64,000 nucleotides of DNA from Tetrahymena elliotti 4EA (taxonomy: Eukaryota > Ciliophora > Oligohymenophorea > Hymenostomatida > Tetrahymenidae): positions 1,501,557 to 1,565,556 of the forward strand of contig JH720305.1 of the NCBI GenBank assembly GCA_000231825.2, in the 5' to 3' direction. The notes below the pieces were generated by a model, which saw only the letters and a list, made by a program, of their open reading frames with translations, was not told the origin of the DNA and searched no databases. How positions within the stretch are numbered: the stretch's first letter is position 1; each line of letters begins with the position of its first letter. Of the stretch, positions 24,516-37,200 are shown in pieces. A program made the position numbers and the translations under genes.

Positions 24516-26820
24516 ATGAGTTTACCAAACTTAAATTTAGCATAAAAAACTAAAAGTTAAATATAGAATGAGTAAAATACTGTTAGTTAACCAGACGTTT
24601 ATAACTGCATTTACTGTGAGGAGCAATATTTAGAGTAATTTAGTTTATCAATATTAATATGAGAATCATTATGTAGAAAAAATGATTACAATCTAAAATA
24701 TGATAGTCTTTATGTTTGGATAATATTATAATAAGGAATGGAGAGAACCAGGAAGTAGATTAAGAATTTGCTTAGATCGAGCGTATAGACGGAGTAGATT
24801 TAAAAGATTATAGACTTTGTCATGATTGTGTTTAGAAGATGATAGAAGAATTATAAAATGAGATGAATAACAATTAAAAAGAGATTGGAAGACTTCAAGA
24901 GCAAGAAATATATATAAATGAGTTAGTTGCATAATCTCAGAGTAAATTTACATAAGAAGATTTTAAACTTCTTGCAGAGAGGGAATAGGATCTAAACAAT
25001 TAAATCAAAGCATCAGAAATAGAAAAGGAAAAGCTACGTGTAGAAGTAGTAAAAAGATAAGACGAATATTGCAAATAGTTAAAAGAAGAGAATATGTAAA
25101 AAATTATTTTATGGCATATTTAAATAATTATAATATTAAATTGAGTAATTTAAGTTCTTTAAATGGTTCTAAATTGATAATAAGAGATTTTATTTGCTTT
25201 AACTTGAAAACCATTTTAGAATTTTAAAATTTCTAGATAGTAAATTTAAGCCTTAAAATTTCCAAACTAATTAATAAATAGGTAATAAGTATGAAAACCT
25301 TTACATACAATAAATGCTTTTAAAGTAGCTTTTAATAGTAATATTAGCTAGTTAGTATTTGATAAACACAAAAAAATGAATATTGTATTTTAAATTTGAT
25401 GGACTTAAATAAAAATAGTAGACAAAAATTAGTTTTACTTCCAAAGAATATTTTTAAAATAACTTTTAGGTTTAAATCTTAGCTCACAGTAATAAATATT
25501 TAAATAAAGATTTTTAAGATTATAATTTAATGGATTTCTTTAATAAACCATAAAGAAATTAGATTAATATTTAAATTTATGAAATCTGCAAAAGTTTTAC
25601 TTCAAAAATATGTTTTTAATATAGATTTTAGTTGTAATTTTTAGTAAGTTTTTTACATAATTATAGGGACAGCTATTTTATTTGCAATAAATATTTTAAA
25701 AAAGCTTTTAATTATAATTAGCTTAAAGAGAAAAACGATTTGAAATTTTTATTTTGAACTTGATAGCTTTAAAAATATTTTACAAAAACTTATTGATTTA
25801 CTGAATTTTCAATATTCTTCTCTTTGACATTTAACTTACTCTTTTATGGATAAACTAATGATTTTTAAAAATAGGTTGGATGATGAAATCTTATAGCTAG
25901 AGAAAGAGATTCTTGACCTTAATGAGTAGAAATAAATGCAACAAAAAGAATTGCATCAGATTGATTAGTAAATATTGCAATTAAAAAAATAAAATTTTTT
26001 AAGAGAATAATTCAGAATTGATTGCAACTAAATAATGATAAATGGATTTACATTAACATTACCTACAAAAGATGTAATATTTTTTTTCTTTTCTATAAAT
26101 AATAAAAAATCTTTTATATGATTTTGCAATATTTTCATTAGATAATTTACGTAATCTATACTAATCTTTTTCTTAGCTTATTTCATTAATTATTTTTAAA
26201 TTACACTTTAAATGAAATATTTAATTCTCAAAAGTTTCAAAAACCTTAATTTAATTAAAATTAAGTAATAAATCTTTAATTGTTATTATTGTCAAATTCT
26301 TTTTGACTTATTTCATTGAAAAACTAAGTAAAAATGCCTTTATATTTATGGAATAAAAAAGAACTACACTGAATTTAACTAAGGGATGGGCTAGCTCTGC
26401 TTACTTTTTGAGTTTCTAAAGGGTTAGACTGAATATTCTTATTAAAATATAAAATAATTTGAATGTAATGGTGCTGTTTCAAAAGTTAAAAGATCAAAAG
26501 ATATGAGCTTGGAATTATATTGTAAGTTCTCTGATCAAGATACTCCAGCTAGCAAGGGTAGTAATTAGCGTTTTCGTATTCCTTTTGAGGGGTTGAGAGA
26601 GTTTTCTGGGGAATTATTAGATTTTTTCAAATTCATATATTCTAAGTATTCTAAGAATATGAGAAAAGAAAGCTTGGATAAAATCAGAAAAGATGATTTC
26701 GAAAGGAGTATTGGAGAGCTTTAAAATAAAAAAGAAAGTAAAGAAATTTGGGATTTATATTTTTCATAAATACTTCATCATTTTGATTGTATTTTAGATG
26801 GTTGCTAAGAGTTTATTTGA
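24516..26820 (+). CDS. Beclin-1/Atg6 (Vps30) family autophagy protein
   Basis: Four exons: 24516-24634, 24736-25095, 25875-26073 and 26362-26820, giving 378 residues in frame. Introns are 101, 779 and 288 nt with GTAA...AG borders. Two CxxC pairs sit at residues 31/34 (CIYC) and 68/71 (LCHDCVQKMIEEL), like the paired cysteines of Beclin-1. A coiled coil spans ~72-215. Then TLTLPTKDNYTEFNQGMGQL aligns with the Beclin segment L-P-x-x-P-V-E-W-x-E-I-N-x-A-W-G-Q that opens the evolutionarily conserved (BARA) domain. The family is a core subunit of the class III PI3-kinase (Vps34) complexes that make PI3P in autophagy and endosomal sorting. The C-terminal domain (~155 residues) is shorter than in animals and no BH3 motif is visible. 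UVRAG/Atg14 relatives are the main alternative. Confidence 0.8.
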
Positions 26821-27409
26821 TTAAAAAGGAAAATGTGTGTGTAAGAAAGATGAAAATAATAAGTTAAAGAAATTAAGTTTGAAAATGTTTATTTTATGTC
26901 CACAAGTTAAATGAGTTTTGATTTATTTATTAATTGTAATTATGGTAATGTTATCTAAATTAATATCTATTCAAAAATAAAGAAGAAGAAAAGCTATTTT
27001 GGTGTTTTCTTATTAGATTTTTCTTAATATTTCTAAATTATTTATCAATTAATTTAACATTAATATTCCCAAAATTATTAACCCTAAAGAGTTTATTTAC
27101 TTATCACAAATTATTATGAAAGCCTCAAGTAATTAACAAATTCTTTCTGGACATAAAAACTTAGGGGAAAATTAGTCAATAAATATTCTTGTTTTCATTT
27201 ATTTCTTTATTTCGAATAAAAACAAACTATTAAGTGAATTTAAAAATAAAAGATTCTCAATTTTATTGAATACATATTTGTAATAATTTTTATTTGATAA
27301 TTTTTTTAATCAAAAATACAAATTTAGAGAACACTGTGAGAGTAACTAAAACTTCTAGTGAAAAAATGTTAGTGGTCACTTTTCTTGCTCAAAATTAATT
27401 AATTTTAGT
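26821..27409. other. Intergenic
   Basis: 3' flank of the Beclin-like gene, A+T-rich. No gene was found. Confidence 0.45.
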
Positions 27410-27793
27410 ATGACTTTATTTTAGTAAACAATAAGAATTTCATATTTAACAAACTAGAAGTCTAAAGCTTATTAATAATATAGAGGCAAAAGGTAAATAT
27501 TTAAATTTACATTCCTTCTTAATTAGAGTTTTCGCTATTTTCTATTTTTTAGTAAAAAATCTGTGATTAGAGAGAAGGTCTTCAAAGAAAATATAAATCA
27601 ACAGATATCTTAACTAATAAAAGCTATTTTGGATTACTTTTAAGTGAGTTTACTCTTCAAGCATTTGTAATTAGAGAAATTATTGAAAATAAAAAAATTA
27701 GAAATATTCAAAAGATCAATTTTATAAATTTATCTTTTAGTGTTTATTGTTGGAATAGAAATAACAAAAAATAGTTAAAGTTTAACTAAATGA
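27410..27793 (+). CDS. Possible small two-exon gene, 107 residues
   Basis: Exons 27410-27492 and 27553-27793 are joined across a 60-nt intron with GTAAAT...TTTTTTAG borders; the sum is 108 codons including TGA. The start reads MTLFQQTIRISYLTNQ, and the joined junction GKSKKSVIREKVFKENINQQ keeps a lysine-rich coding mix on both sides. A hydrophobic stretch near the end (SILQIYLLVFIVGIEI) could be a membrane segment. The family is not recognised. The well-placed intron raises it above the chance frames nearby. Confidence 0.4.
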
Positions 27794-28871
27794 AAATTAA
27801 TACAAAATAAATGCTTTATTTATATAAATTAATTAGATAAGCCAATAAAGATTGATTTGCTAGAACAAGACCATGATCCCTCTTTTTTTGTGCATAAAGT
27901 AACCAATAGAAATATTGTTTCAGTTTAACCACAAATTTTGTAAAAAATAAATCATTTGATAATGAGAGATGAGTAATTTAATAAAGTTATTTATTTTTTT
28001 TTTAGATAATTGAAATTTAACAAAAAACTTAACTTTCGATTCCTTAAAACTCCTTACCCTCTACTAATACCAATATAAGCATATTTATTGTCTTATACAT
28101 AAAATAATTTAAACAAAAATAAAAAATTAGAGATCTTCCTGTGATGAGAAAAATTAATTTGAGTTTACAAAATTATCAATCTGGTCAATAATCAAACCAA
28201 AATACCATTAGAAGGTGGCATCTCCAATTACTCTAAGATATCAAATTAAATTTTTCGATTCTTATTTCTAAAATTAAAGACATATCAATTGCTACATTTT
28301 CTTTATTTTCTAAATTTATTTGATAAATTAATAAATTTAGAATCTAGATATTTATTAAGATATTTTCTTATCAAACTTGTTAATCAAATTACACAAAATT
28401 TTGCCCATTTTTTCTTATTAAAAATGCTCAATAAAATTTGCAATATTTTTCAAATTGGGTATTCGTATTTGCTCAGATTAAATTAATCATATGACGTACA
28501 TCTAACTTTAATTGTAATCTAAAACTTAAAATGTGCACCTTATTGCAGTAACAAGTAAAGTAGGATCCACTTACAAATTTTATGATTATTTGTGTGATTC
28601 AAACAATAATGTTTGAAATATTTACTTGCTTATTTGCAAAATTCTTAAATTATTAGAGAAATGAAATACAGATTTCCAAAATCTTATTTTAGTGATGGTA
28701 AGCAAACAACCTATTTTTAAAAAGTAAAAGAAATTTTATGTTTTAAATATTATTTACTGAAAAGAAATAAAGAGATAGAGAGAGAAAATATTAAATAAAT
28801 AAGAGGAATTTATCTAAAAGATTGCTTTTATTTTTTTCTATGTCTTACATACAATTTTTAAATCAAAAAAT
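27794..28871. other. Intergenic with short plus-strand frames
   Basis: Two short plus-strand frames read plausibly: 28144-28323 (59 codons, start MRKINLSLQNYQSGQQ) and 28531-28695 (54 codons, start MCTLLQQQVKQDPLTN). Neither has splice or homology support. The rest is A+T-rich with no feature. Confidence 0.3.
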
Positions 28872-29358
28872 TCAGCCAGCTTACTCTTTTAATAAAAATT
28901 GTTTGTAAATTATATGTAAACAAACAAATTGTAGTTTTCTTGCTACTTTTATATTTCTCTTAAATATTATGTTCATGTGTTTATCTTCTTTTCTTAAATC
29001 TGCACCTCTTAGTTCTAATGAATTTTTTTCTTTATCCTCTAATATTTTTTATATAGAATTACTAACTCAAATCTCAATTATTTTGTAGAGTTTTTCAATC
29101 ATATTAGATTGCATAATGGTGATAGCTTATAGAACTAGATAAAATTCTCCACTTAAATTCCTATGTTGTTATTAATTTTTTTACTGCTAATAGAAATTAT
29201 TTAGAATAATCAAGTTGTCTGATTTCTCATAATGTTTTATTTAAAATCTCTAGAATTTTTTTAATTGTATATTGTATGAATTTATTTTTATTTAAATAAA
29301 AAAAGAATTTCTGAAAAACACATTCTTCTTCGTCATAGTTAATTTTTTTTGTTTCCAT
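28872..29358 (-). pseudogene. Broken gene: frame change and internal TGA
   Basis: The minus strand reads like protein through this stretch but not in one open frame. From ATG 29358 the translation METKKINYDEEECVFQKFF ends early at a TGA. The next frame carries on with HYEKSDNLIILNNFYQQQ and FYLVLQAITIMQSNMIEK, then meets TGA at 29067-29069. The same frame continues with good coding character (NSLELRGADLRKEDKHMNII) to TGA 28872-28874. An alternative start at 29336 avoids the frame change but not the internal TGA. No GT...AG pair removes both lesions. A decayed gene is the simplest reading; sequencing error or TGA recoding are alternatives. The family is not recognised. Confidence 0.45.
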
Positions 29359-29434
29359 TAATCAACAAATTCATTTTTTAGATTGTGAAATTAAAAGTAA
29401 TTTTTACCATCAATTTTTCATTTTTAAATCTAGG

Positions 29435-29475
29435 TACCTATCTATCTATCTATCAACCTACCTACCTATCTATAT
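29435..29475. repeat. Tetranucleotide repeat (TATC / CTAC)
   Basis: Tandem TATC units change to CTAC units and back, in A+T-rich intergenic DNA just upstream of the broken minus-strand gene. Confidence 0.85.
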
Positions 29476-30459
29476 AAAATATAATATCAAGTAAATAAAT
29501 AAAAATTTAAGGGAATGATTGTTCATTCTCTGATAAGAAAAATCTAGTCTGAATATTTAGTTACTAATTCTAATTATCTCATCCAGTGCTTAAGTTTTCT
29601 TTTGCTAGTACCAAGTAATGATATTAAAAAAATTGTCTCAAGCATTTAAACAAACCGAAATCATAAAAATATTTTTTTTGGCAATTTTTAGAATTATTCT
29701 TATGAATCCTACATAATTTTGTTTAGTAATAAAATGAAAATCATCTGACTATATCGTTTTATAATTTTTTTTGGTATTGCTGATGCTACATTTTTTTGTT
29801 TTTAAAAATTATTTCAAAAGGCTCATCTCCATATTTGAAACACTTGCTAGTTTTTTTTTGATAAAAATTTATTTAAGATGATCTTTTCTTAGTAAATAAT
29901 TAGTTAGATATGCATTTAACGCACTAATAAAGAAAAAACTACAATATCTTAATCTCATTTTTGGGGGATAGTACTGTGTATTATAAAAAGTTATACATAT
30001 TTTATTACAAAAAAGCTAAGCAGCATTTAATTTAATTTTTTGCTAATAGTTTACATATTATAATCATACTTCAAGCAATTTATTAACTTTAATTATTAAA
30101 TTAAGCAATTTGTCTATTACTTCTTAAAATCTAAGCAAATAATTTTTACTAAGTTTTTCCTTTTGAGGAAAATAGTTAAGTCGACCCTTTCATAATCAAA
30201 TCTAAAATACTTTATTTTCAACTTTTTCCTTATTTCACTCTGATAAATATTCCAATTTTAGCTGAAATATTTTTAATTCCAATTAAAATTGGAAAATAAA
30301 TAAAAACCCTCCTCATTTAATGTTGATTTGTTAACAACAAATATTTTTGTGTAATTTAATCAGAATTAGTTATATCAAACAAAACTTTTTTGAAGATTTT
30401 TTTATTTGAGATTCTCTTCACTCGTTTAAAAGTAACTAGCTATTTTGAAAAATAAAAAA
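29476..30459. other. Intergenic, nothing seen
   Basis: A+T-rich DNA with no frame, repeat or RNA gene that I can support. Confidence 0.45.
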
Positions 30460-31026
30460 ATGTAAATTAAATTAGAAGAGTAGGCAATGAGGAGTTTAAA
30501 TATTAGTAATCTTGAGATTAGGCAGATAAGGATTACAATTTTAAACGAAATTAATTAAATATTTTTGAATGTAAGAAAGATTGCTGGTATCATAACATTT
30601 AACAGAAATACATTTGGATATTAAATTAATAATATTAATGATCTATTAATTTTTACTATTAATAACTTTTATTTATTTTAAAAAAATTTACAAACCACTG
30701 AATTTTGCATTTTTCAAGCTTGCAAAGACAGAAAAAAAAGAAAAAAAATTAAAATTTGTAAGCAAAAATATAAATTTTTACAGTTAGAACACAGAATAGA
30801 GCAAATTAAAAGTAAAATAGAAAAATATAATTAGTATTAAATCAGTATACCAATACATTTTAATATGAATAAAGGAATGACATTAAAAAAAGCTTTCTGT
30901 TAGCTTTCTTCTAGTACCCTTTATATCAGAATATCTCAAATGATTACAATACAATTAATTGTAATATAAAATATAATATAGTGTATGTAAGTACTCAAGT
31001 ACATAGTTAATTTTTGCAAGTTATGA
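30460..31026 (+). CDS. Open frame of 188 codons, doubtful gene
   Basis: A single frame starts MQIKLEEQAMRSLNISNLEI and ends at TGA 31024-31026. The first ~35 and middle ~50 residues look like real coding sequence (QLEHRIEQIKSKIEKYNQ-like charged helix), but the last third is biased to Ile and looks random. It may be a short gene with an unrecognised intron, a remnant, or chance. Confidence 0.25.
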
Positions 31027-32075
31027 ATGAATGGATCTTATTCTAAGGTTTAGGAACAATTATTTTAATAAATATGTAAGATTATTTTTTTTAATGTGTG
31101 ATTGGTTGAATGATTGATTGATCTAATAAAAATGTGAAATTATTAAAAAAAATTTGTCAAATATATTTAAAGTAATATATTTATGTGTTTGCTATGCATT
31201 CAATTAAGTGAGGGAGTTTATATTTACATCGCTAATATATTTTTACCCAATAATAATCTAGAGATCAATTATTTTTTTTATAAAACTCCTATTATGCAAT
31301 AAGGTATTTTTATATGGTAGCAAAGATTTTTTCTTACTATTCAAAGAAACAGCCTATTTCTTCAATTAAAGCTATCTAGTAAAAAAGTTATTAATTTTAA
31401 AATTTTATTGTATGCTTACCTCTATTATTGTTAGGAAAGAGTATTTTGATCTACAAAATTTTCTTAAGATTTAGAATTAATATTTTATTCTTTTAGGATG
31501 TAGGTAATGGGTGAGTGAGAGAGTGAATTGATAGGGTGGGTTTTCTAGTTTCCTTTAATTTAAAAACATTAAATTATTACATAATATTTTCAACCTATCT
31601 CTGATAAGGAATCCTCAGTTTTAAAATAATATATGGAAGGATTATTAAAATGTTAATAATACTATGTGTAATGAATATCAGAAATTCAAAGTAGTAAATG
31701 ATCATTAAAATAGCTACTCTTTCTTCCATTTTGTTATCTAAGAAATACTCTAGTTTAATAGGAAAGGAATTTTTTAATTAATGAACACAAAATAAGAAAA
31801 GTAATAGAGTATTTTTAAATGCAGATTGAAAAATATTGAGGGGGTATTTTAAAATGTAATAATTTTGATATGAAATTATGAAGTTAATTACAAACAATAT
31901 TTATGAAAGAATTTCGTAATATTGTTTTCCATAAGACAAATAAGGGAAATGTAGATATAAGGATAAAAGGAAAAAATTTCAAGCTTGAAATAAGCTTGAA
32001 TTTAATTTATGTTTGGCACTAAATCTAACACCAAAATAATAATTTTACTAGGACAGAATAGATGAGATATGATAG
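31027..32075. other. Intergenic, nothing seen
   Basis: A+T-rich DNA. A short G-rich patch near 31505-31545 (repeated GTGAG/GGGT) stands out, but no gene or motif can be named. Confidence 0.4.
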
Positions 32076-32106
32076 CTGGTTCTCAAGAGAGAAGCCAGTT
32101 TTTTTT
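32076..32106 (+). terminator. Hairpin followed by T8, possible RNA 3' end
   Basis: CTGG-TTCTC (32076-32084), a four-base AAGA loop and GAGAA-G-CCAG (32089-32098) form a nine-pair stem with one bulged G, followed at once by eight T (32099-32106). RNA polymerase III terminates at T runs, so this could be the 3' end of a small structured RNA whose body lies to the left. No A/B box or known RNA is recognised. Confidence 0.3.
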
Positions 32107-32420
32107 AAGAGTTATATTTTGAAAAAGTGTTTATCTTCAATAGAAATAATCAAATTAGAAGGTTAAGTCTTGTGTAACTCAAAATTAAGCTAGCCAACAT
32201 TTGGAGATCAAGATATTAATTAAAAGTGGGAGATTAGAATTAATAAGCCAAATTATGTTTGGCTTTAAGGTCAAAAATTAATTTGATTACTTATTGTATA
32301 GCTCCCAAAATACATAAAAAAAATTGCACCAATAAAAAGGAGGAAAAAAGTAAATACAATTTGCTTATCACATTTTGAATACATGTATTTTTGTTTTAAA
32401 TTTAATATTTTTTTCAAAAA

Positions 32421-32483
32421 CTGGCTCAGTAATTTTGTTTTTTATTTAAATATACTGAGTCTGCTCTGTCGAGTTGAGAGCAG
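32421..32483 (+). ncRNA. Candidate structured RNA (two adjacent stems)
   Basis: CTCAGT (32425-32430) pairs with ACTGAG (32454-32459), and immediately after comes a perfect seven-base stem CTGCTCT (32461-32467) / AGAGCAG (32477-32483) with a nine-base loop. The stems are unusually G+C-rich for this DNA. I do not recognise a known RNA family, and no promoter is visible. Confidence 0.25.
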
Positions 32484-34247
32484 ATATTGGAATTAGAAAG
32501 ATGAATTAATCTGCCATGAAATTAAAATTTAAATGGCAAATAACACCTTGTAAATAATCGGAAAATAAACTATGATTAATTAAAACTATTCAAATCTTTT
32601 GTATTGCAAATATTTTATGATTCTATTTTGTTTGTTTACTACTTTTTGCTCGTTAAGTGCATCAATTTACTTACTTCCTTCTCTTCAAAAATCAAAAAAA
32701 TCAGATTTCTAAATCATTGAAAACTGAACCTTCCCTCTCTCTGCCTTTCCAATTATTTATAATAAATATTAAATCAAAAACAATTCCAAATTCCTAAATT
32801 GCTTCCCGTACTCAAGCAGAAAATAAAAAAATAATATTTTCATCATCTTTTTTGAAACTTTGCTTATAAATTCTAAATAAAAAGGTAGAGCAGCTTCATT
32901 ACTTGCTACTTAAAAATTATTAAAAACAAAAAGATAATTCAATTTTATTTTTAGGGCTAAGAAAGTGAAAGACCAGCGCAGTAAAATTACAAAAAAAAAT
33001 CGTCTAAATCTATCGAATTATTTACATTTTAGAGCATCAATACTCGTAACAGTAAAATTAGATATATTTTGATAGGGATTGACTAAGCTAACTTATTAAC
33101 TTGCTAGTAAAATACCAAATCCTAATCTTAGTTAGATATATAATTTTTTTATTAGACTATTTGCAGTCAATATTAATATTCTTCTAAATAGACTAGTACT
33201 TACATCTAGCAACTCAAACATATTTTGTCAAGGTTTACAAATTCTATTGCTACCAAAATAACTTCATCATAAGTAAATATCACTGAACTTCTAATTCTGA
33301 ATTTGAAGAATCACAACTATCCTGTCATCTGATTTAGATATTTGATTGAAATCAAAGAATTTTTGTAATTAAAAATCAATAAAAGGGGGGAAAATTTTTT
33401 GATCTGACAAGAAAGAAGGATAACTTAGTTTTATTGCTTGAACATCAATCAATTAATCATCATAATCCTCGTTACTTAAAACTTAAAAAATTCATCACAA
33501 AAAGAAAAATTAAATAAAAAATCAAATCAAAATAAGGAAAAAGAAAGTAAAGAGCTAATAAGATAATCAATAAACAAATAATTTAATAATTTTTTATAGA
33601 GAAATTCGTAATAATTTAATTAATTAGTAATTAATAATAACTAAAAAAGTATACTTGATTCTTAATCTATCAATATATTAAATTCAATCAAAAATTGAAT
33701 TCCCTTCTCTCTAAATTCCCATATCTATCAATCTGATTCTTTTTCATTTATTAAATCACTCATTACTTCCCTTTAAATTCAGAAATCTCAAAACAAGATA
33801 ATCTAAATTTATAAATAATATTGAAAGAAAAAGAGATTTTAATCTCGTTATTTTGGTGAAAAAAAAAGAAACAATCAAAGCAAAGCAAAACAAAACAAAA
33901 CAAATAATTATCAATCAATTTATAGATCAATCGATCAGCCTACAATCTAAAAAAAGATAACACATCAATAATAGAAAAACCGCCTAGCCATTAATTGACA
34001 TATCATAATACCAAAATTAAAAATTAATAAATTTGCATTAATTTAAATCTAGCTACTTAAATAATAATACTTACTTAAAATATTGATTAATAAACCAAAC
34101 TATTTTCATAACCAACGAAGGCATCGTCATCTATTAATAATAGTTGTAAACTAAATTCATAATTAATAAATAACCAAATACATTTCATATATTTGAAATT
34201 ATCAAACACAAAGCAAACTACTGAAAAATAAAAATAAAATCAATATT
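32484..34247. other. Intergenic / 5' flank of B-box gene
   Basis: A+T-rich region with no supported gene. Toward the right the plus strand becomes A- and C-biased, with a CAAAA-type simple repeat at 33876-33905, before the B-box gene start. Confidence 0.45.
33876..33905. repeat. CAAAG/CAAAA short tandem repeat
   Basis: About six units of five bases (AGCAA changing to ACAAA) in the upstream region of the B-box gene. Confidence 0.75.
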
Positions 34248-37200
34248 ATGGAATAAACCTCCACAACATCAAGCACTCCTACAATGCAACCTGATCAATT
34301 TGCCTCTAATCATAAACTTTAAATGCCATTCTTTATGAATACAGAGCTCATCTCTTAAATGCGCAACACTACTTCCCAATAAAATCTTCCAACTGTTTCT
34401 AACTTTGCTTCTAATTCTCGGACTTAGAATCAATTGATCAGCTCTTCTACTCTGAATAATTAGAATGGCAGCTCAACAAGTATTGCTAATTGTACTTCTA
34501 TACCCATGCAATCATAAGGATCCATCAACATTTAATTGAACACCTAAATTCCTTCTAACCCAAGCAACTAAAGCATCTTAGGTAATAACCTTGTTAGTCC
34601 CAATACTCTTGCAAATTCAACTAGCAATAATAACGGTACTAGCTCCCCCAATAAGAATTTATTAGTGAACATGAATAGTGGAGCTAATAACTAATCTCCT
34701 TTGCATTTTTTAAACAATTCTAATTTCTTGCAATTCTAAATCCAACAATTACAAAATCAACAACTTAATACAGCCTTAAACCCTTAGAATCATTTGGTTG
34801 GAATACCCATTCAAAATGTTCAATCAAATTAAAATCAACAACAATAATAATTATTACTTTTAAATATGATGGAAAACATCTAGTAATAATAGCAATTATA
34901 ACAAATGGAATAATTAAATAACCTTAGCAATTTACATTTAATGGCTACTTAATAATAATCTTTACCCAACATCAAGATTCCTTCTTGCTCAAAGCACCAA
35001 CACAAAACTGAGTCTGGTTTAAAATATTTATGCACTTCTCCGAACTGCTCTTAATAGTGGTAATTGTTATGTTAAAATTGCATAGCTGAACACCAAGGCC
35101 ATGAAATTATTGATGCTAGAGTATTCTTTAACTAAATTAAAAGTAAAGTAACTGAAAATATTGCAGCCACTAGCAATTAATTTAGTACTATTGAGAATCT
35201 CTTCAATACAAATATTTAAAGTTTGGAAGGAATGTAAGAACATATTAACAACTTGCTAGACACTCTTAAATCTCTTTAGCGTGCTTACTTCATGATGAAG
35301 TTAACAAGCAACAACGATACCACTTACCTAATCAATGTTATGAAAGAAATAGAAGAACAAAACTCTCTTTTCAATGAAAAACAACTCAATGAAAGAATTT
35401 CTTCCATGTCAAAAATATCCCAAAATATTCGCTAGGTAAAAATGGAAAGCTTTTCTTAACTTATTAGTATTAATAATATGGCAAATAAGGTAGTTAATGA
35501 TACCAAGCAACAAATAATTAACACTTAAGGATTAGCAGCTAACCTCTAGGAAACATTCTCTCGCCGTATGGTTGGATCTGAAATGAAAGAATTAGAAAAG
35601 AAACACCAAGAAGAAAAAACCTTAGAACATTTCTCAAAGTTGTTCCATCTCATCAAAGGTCATGCCAAGAAGAGAGATGTTATCAACTTCCTTACTTGGG
35701 AACCCTAAACCAAAGAACTCAAATATTGTAATAATTTTATCTTTTTTATTAGTTAATTTTTATAATAGAAACATTCTCCTAAAACAAATGTAAATCATAT
35801 TCCTAGAATTTTGATAGAAATAAATAAATTAATTAAAATTTTTTTAAAACTGAGTCAGAATCAGAGAGGGTTGATTACTTAAAAAATAGTAGTTCTTATA
35901 AATTACAAACTCTTGTTAACATACTCTACCCACACTAAAATTTTTCAATTTTTCTTAAAGATATTATCCCTTTTCTGATTCCACAATTTCGAATGCGATT
36001 TTTAAATTTTCTTTTTTCAAAATACATCAATCGAATCAAAAAACAGCAAAGAAATATCAAATAAATAATTATTAAAACTTTCTAAAAAATATGAAAATTT
36101 TAGAACGCTAAGGTTGTATGTATTTATTTAGACAGAAAATAACAGAACAGTTAATATTAGCATGTAATATATTAAATTCTATTAGCAAGATAGCAAGCAT
36201 TAAAATTTTTAAAAATTGGTTTACAATTAATGATAAACCTAAGTTTACTCTTCTAATGAACACACGCATACATTAATTACTAAATTAGTATTTAAGCTTA
36301 ACTTGAATGATAATATATTTTAATAGAATCTTAAAAAGTGACTTAAAATCATAAAATAAATTCTAGATTTGATAATAAAAAAATTTATAAATCTGCCAAA
36401 AAAGAAATGTAATTTTTCACTTTCCAATAAGTGCTGAAAGGCAAGAAAAAAATTGAAAGGAAAAGTCTAAAAAAATTATGAAAAAGTATTAATAGAATAA
36501 GAAGTAAGAAACAAAAATATATGTAAATTTATCTAATTAATTATCTTTCAGTCATAAAGAAAAAAAAATAAATGATGTATCAAACAAAAAACACATTTTA
36601 ACAAATACCTTATTAAAAGAAATAAGAAATGATTATTTACTTCATCTATTTCAATAAGAATCAAGAGAATTTGTCCTCATTTTCAGAGAAAACACCTTAA
36701 ATAAATTATGATTTCTATTTTATCAAAAGAAAATTCAAGGCGTGTTTATTTGATTAATTGATTTGATAAAATTTAGATGATCTATTTCTGATTTTGCTTA
36801 CTATTATTTTAATAAATAAATACGTATTAATAAAAGAGCGGTATTTTGAACCCTAAAATACTAGCAATTATCTTCTCTGTTATTTTTCCCTACCCCTTTG
36901 AGAATGTTTTCATCTATCGAAATTTCATGGAATAAAATATTAAAATTAAATTCACATTTGAAAAAAAATTTACTCAATTTTCTTATCCTTTATTTTTATT
37001 AATAAAGCTAAAGATATTAAGGATAAACACGGCGAACATTTTTATGTAAGCTTTTCCTTGAAATTAAAGAATATCGAAAACATGGAAAACAAAGACATCG
37101 ATGAAAACTTTATAAACAAAATAGTCAAAGTAGTTGAAGAAAAAGCTCCTGAAATTCAAAATAAGAAGAATGTAGAACGTAAGAAAATCGATCCTAATGG

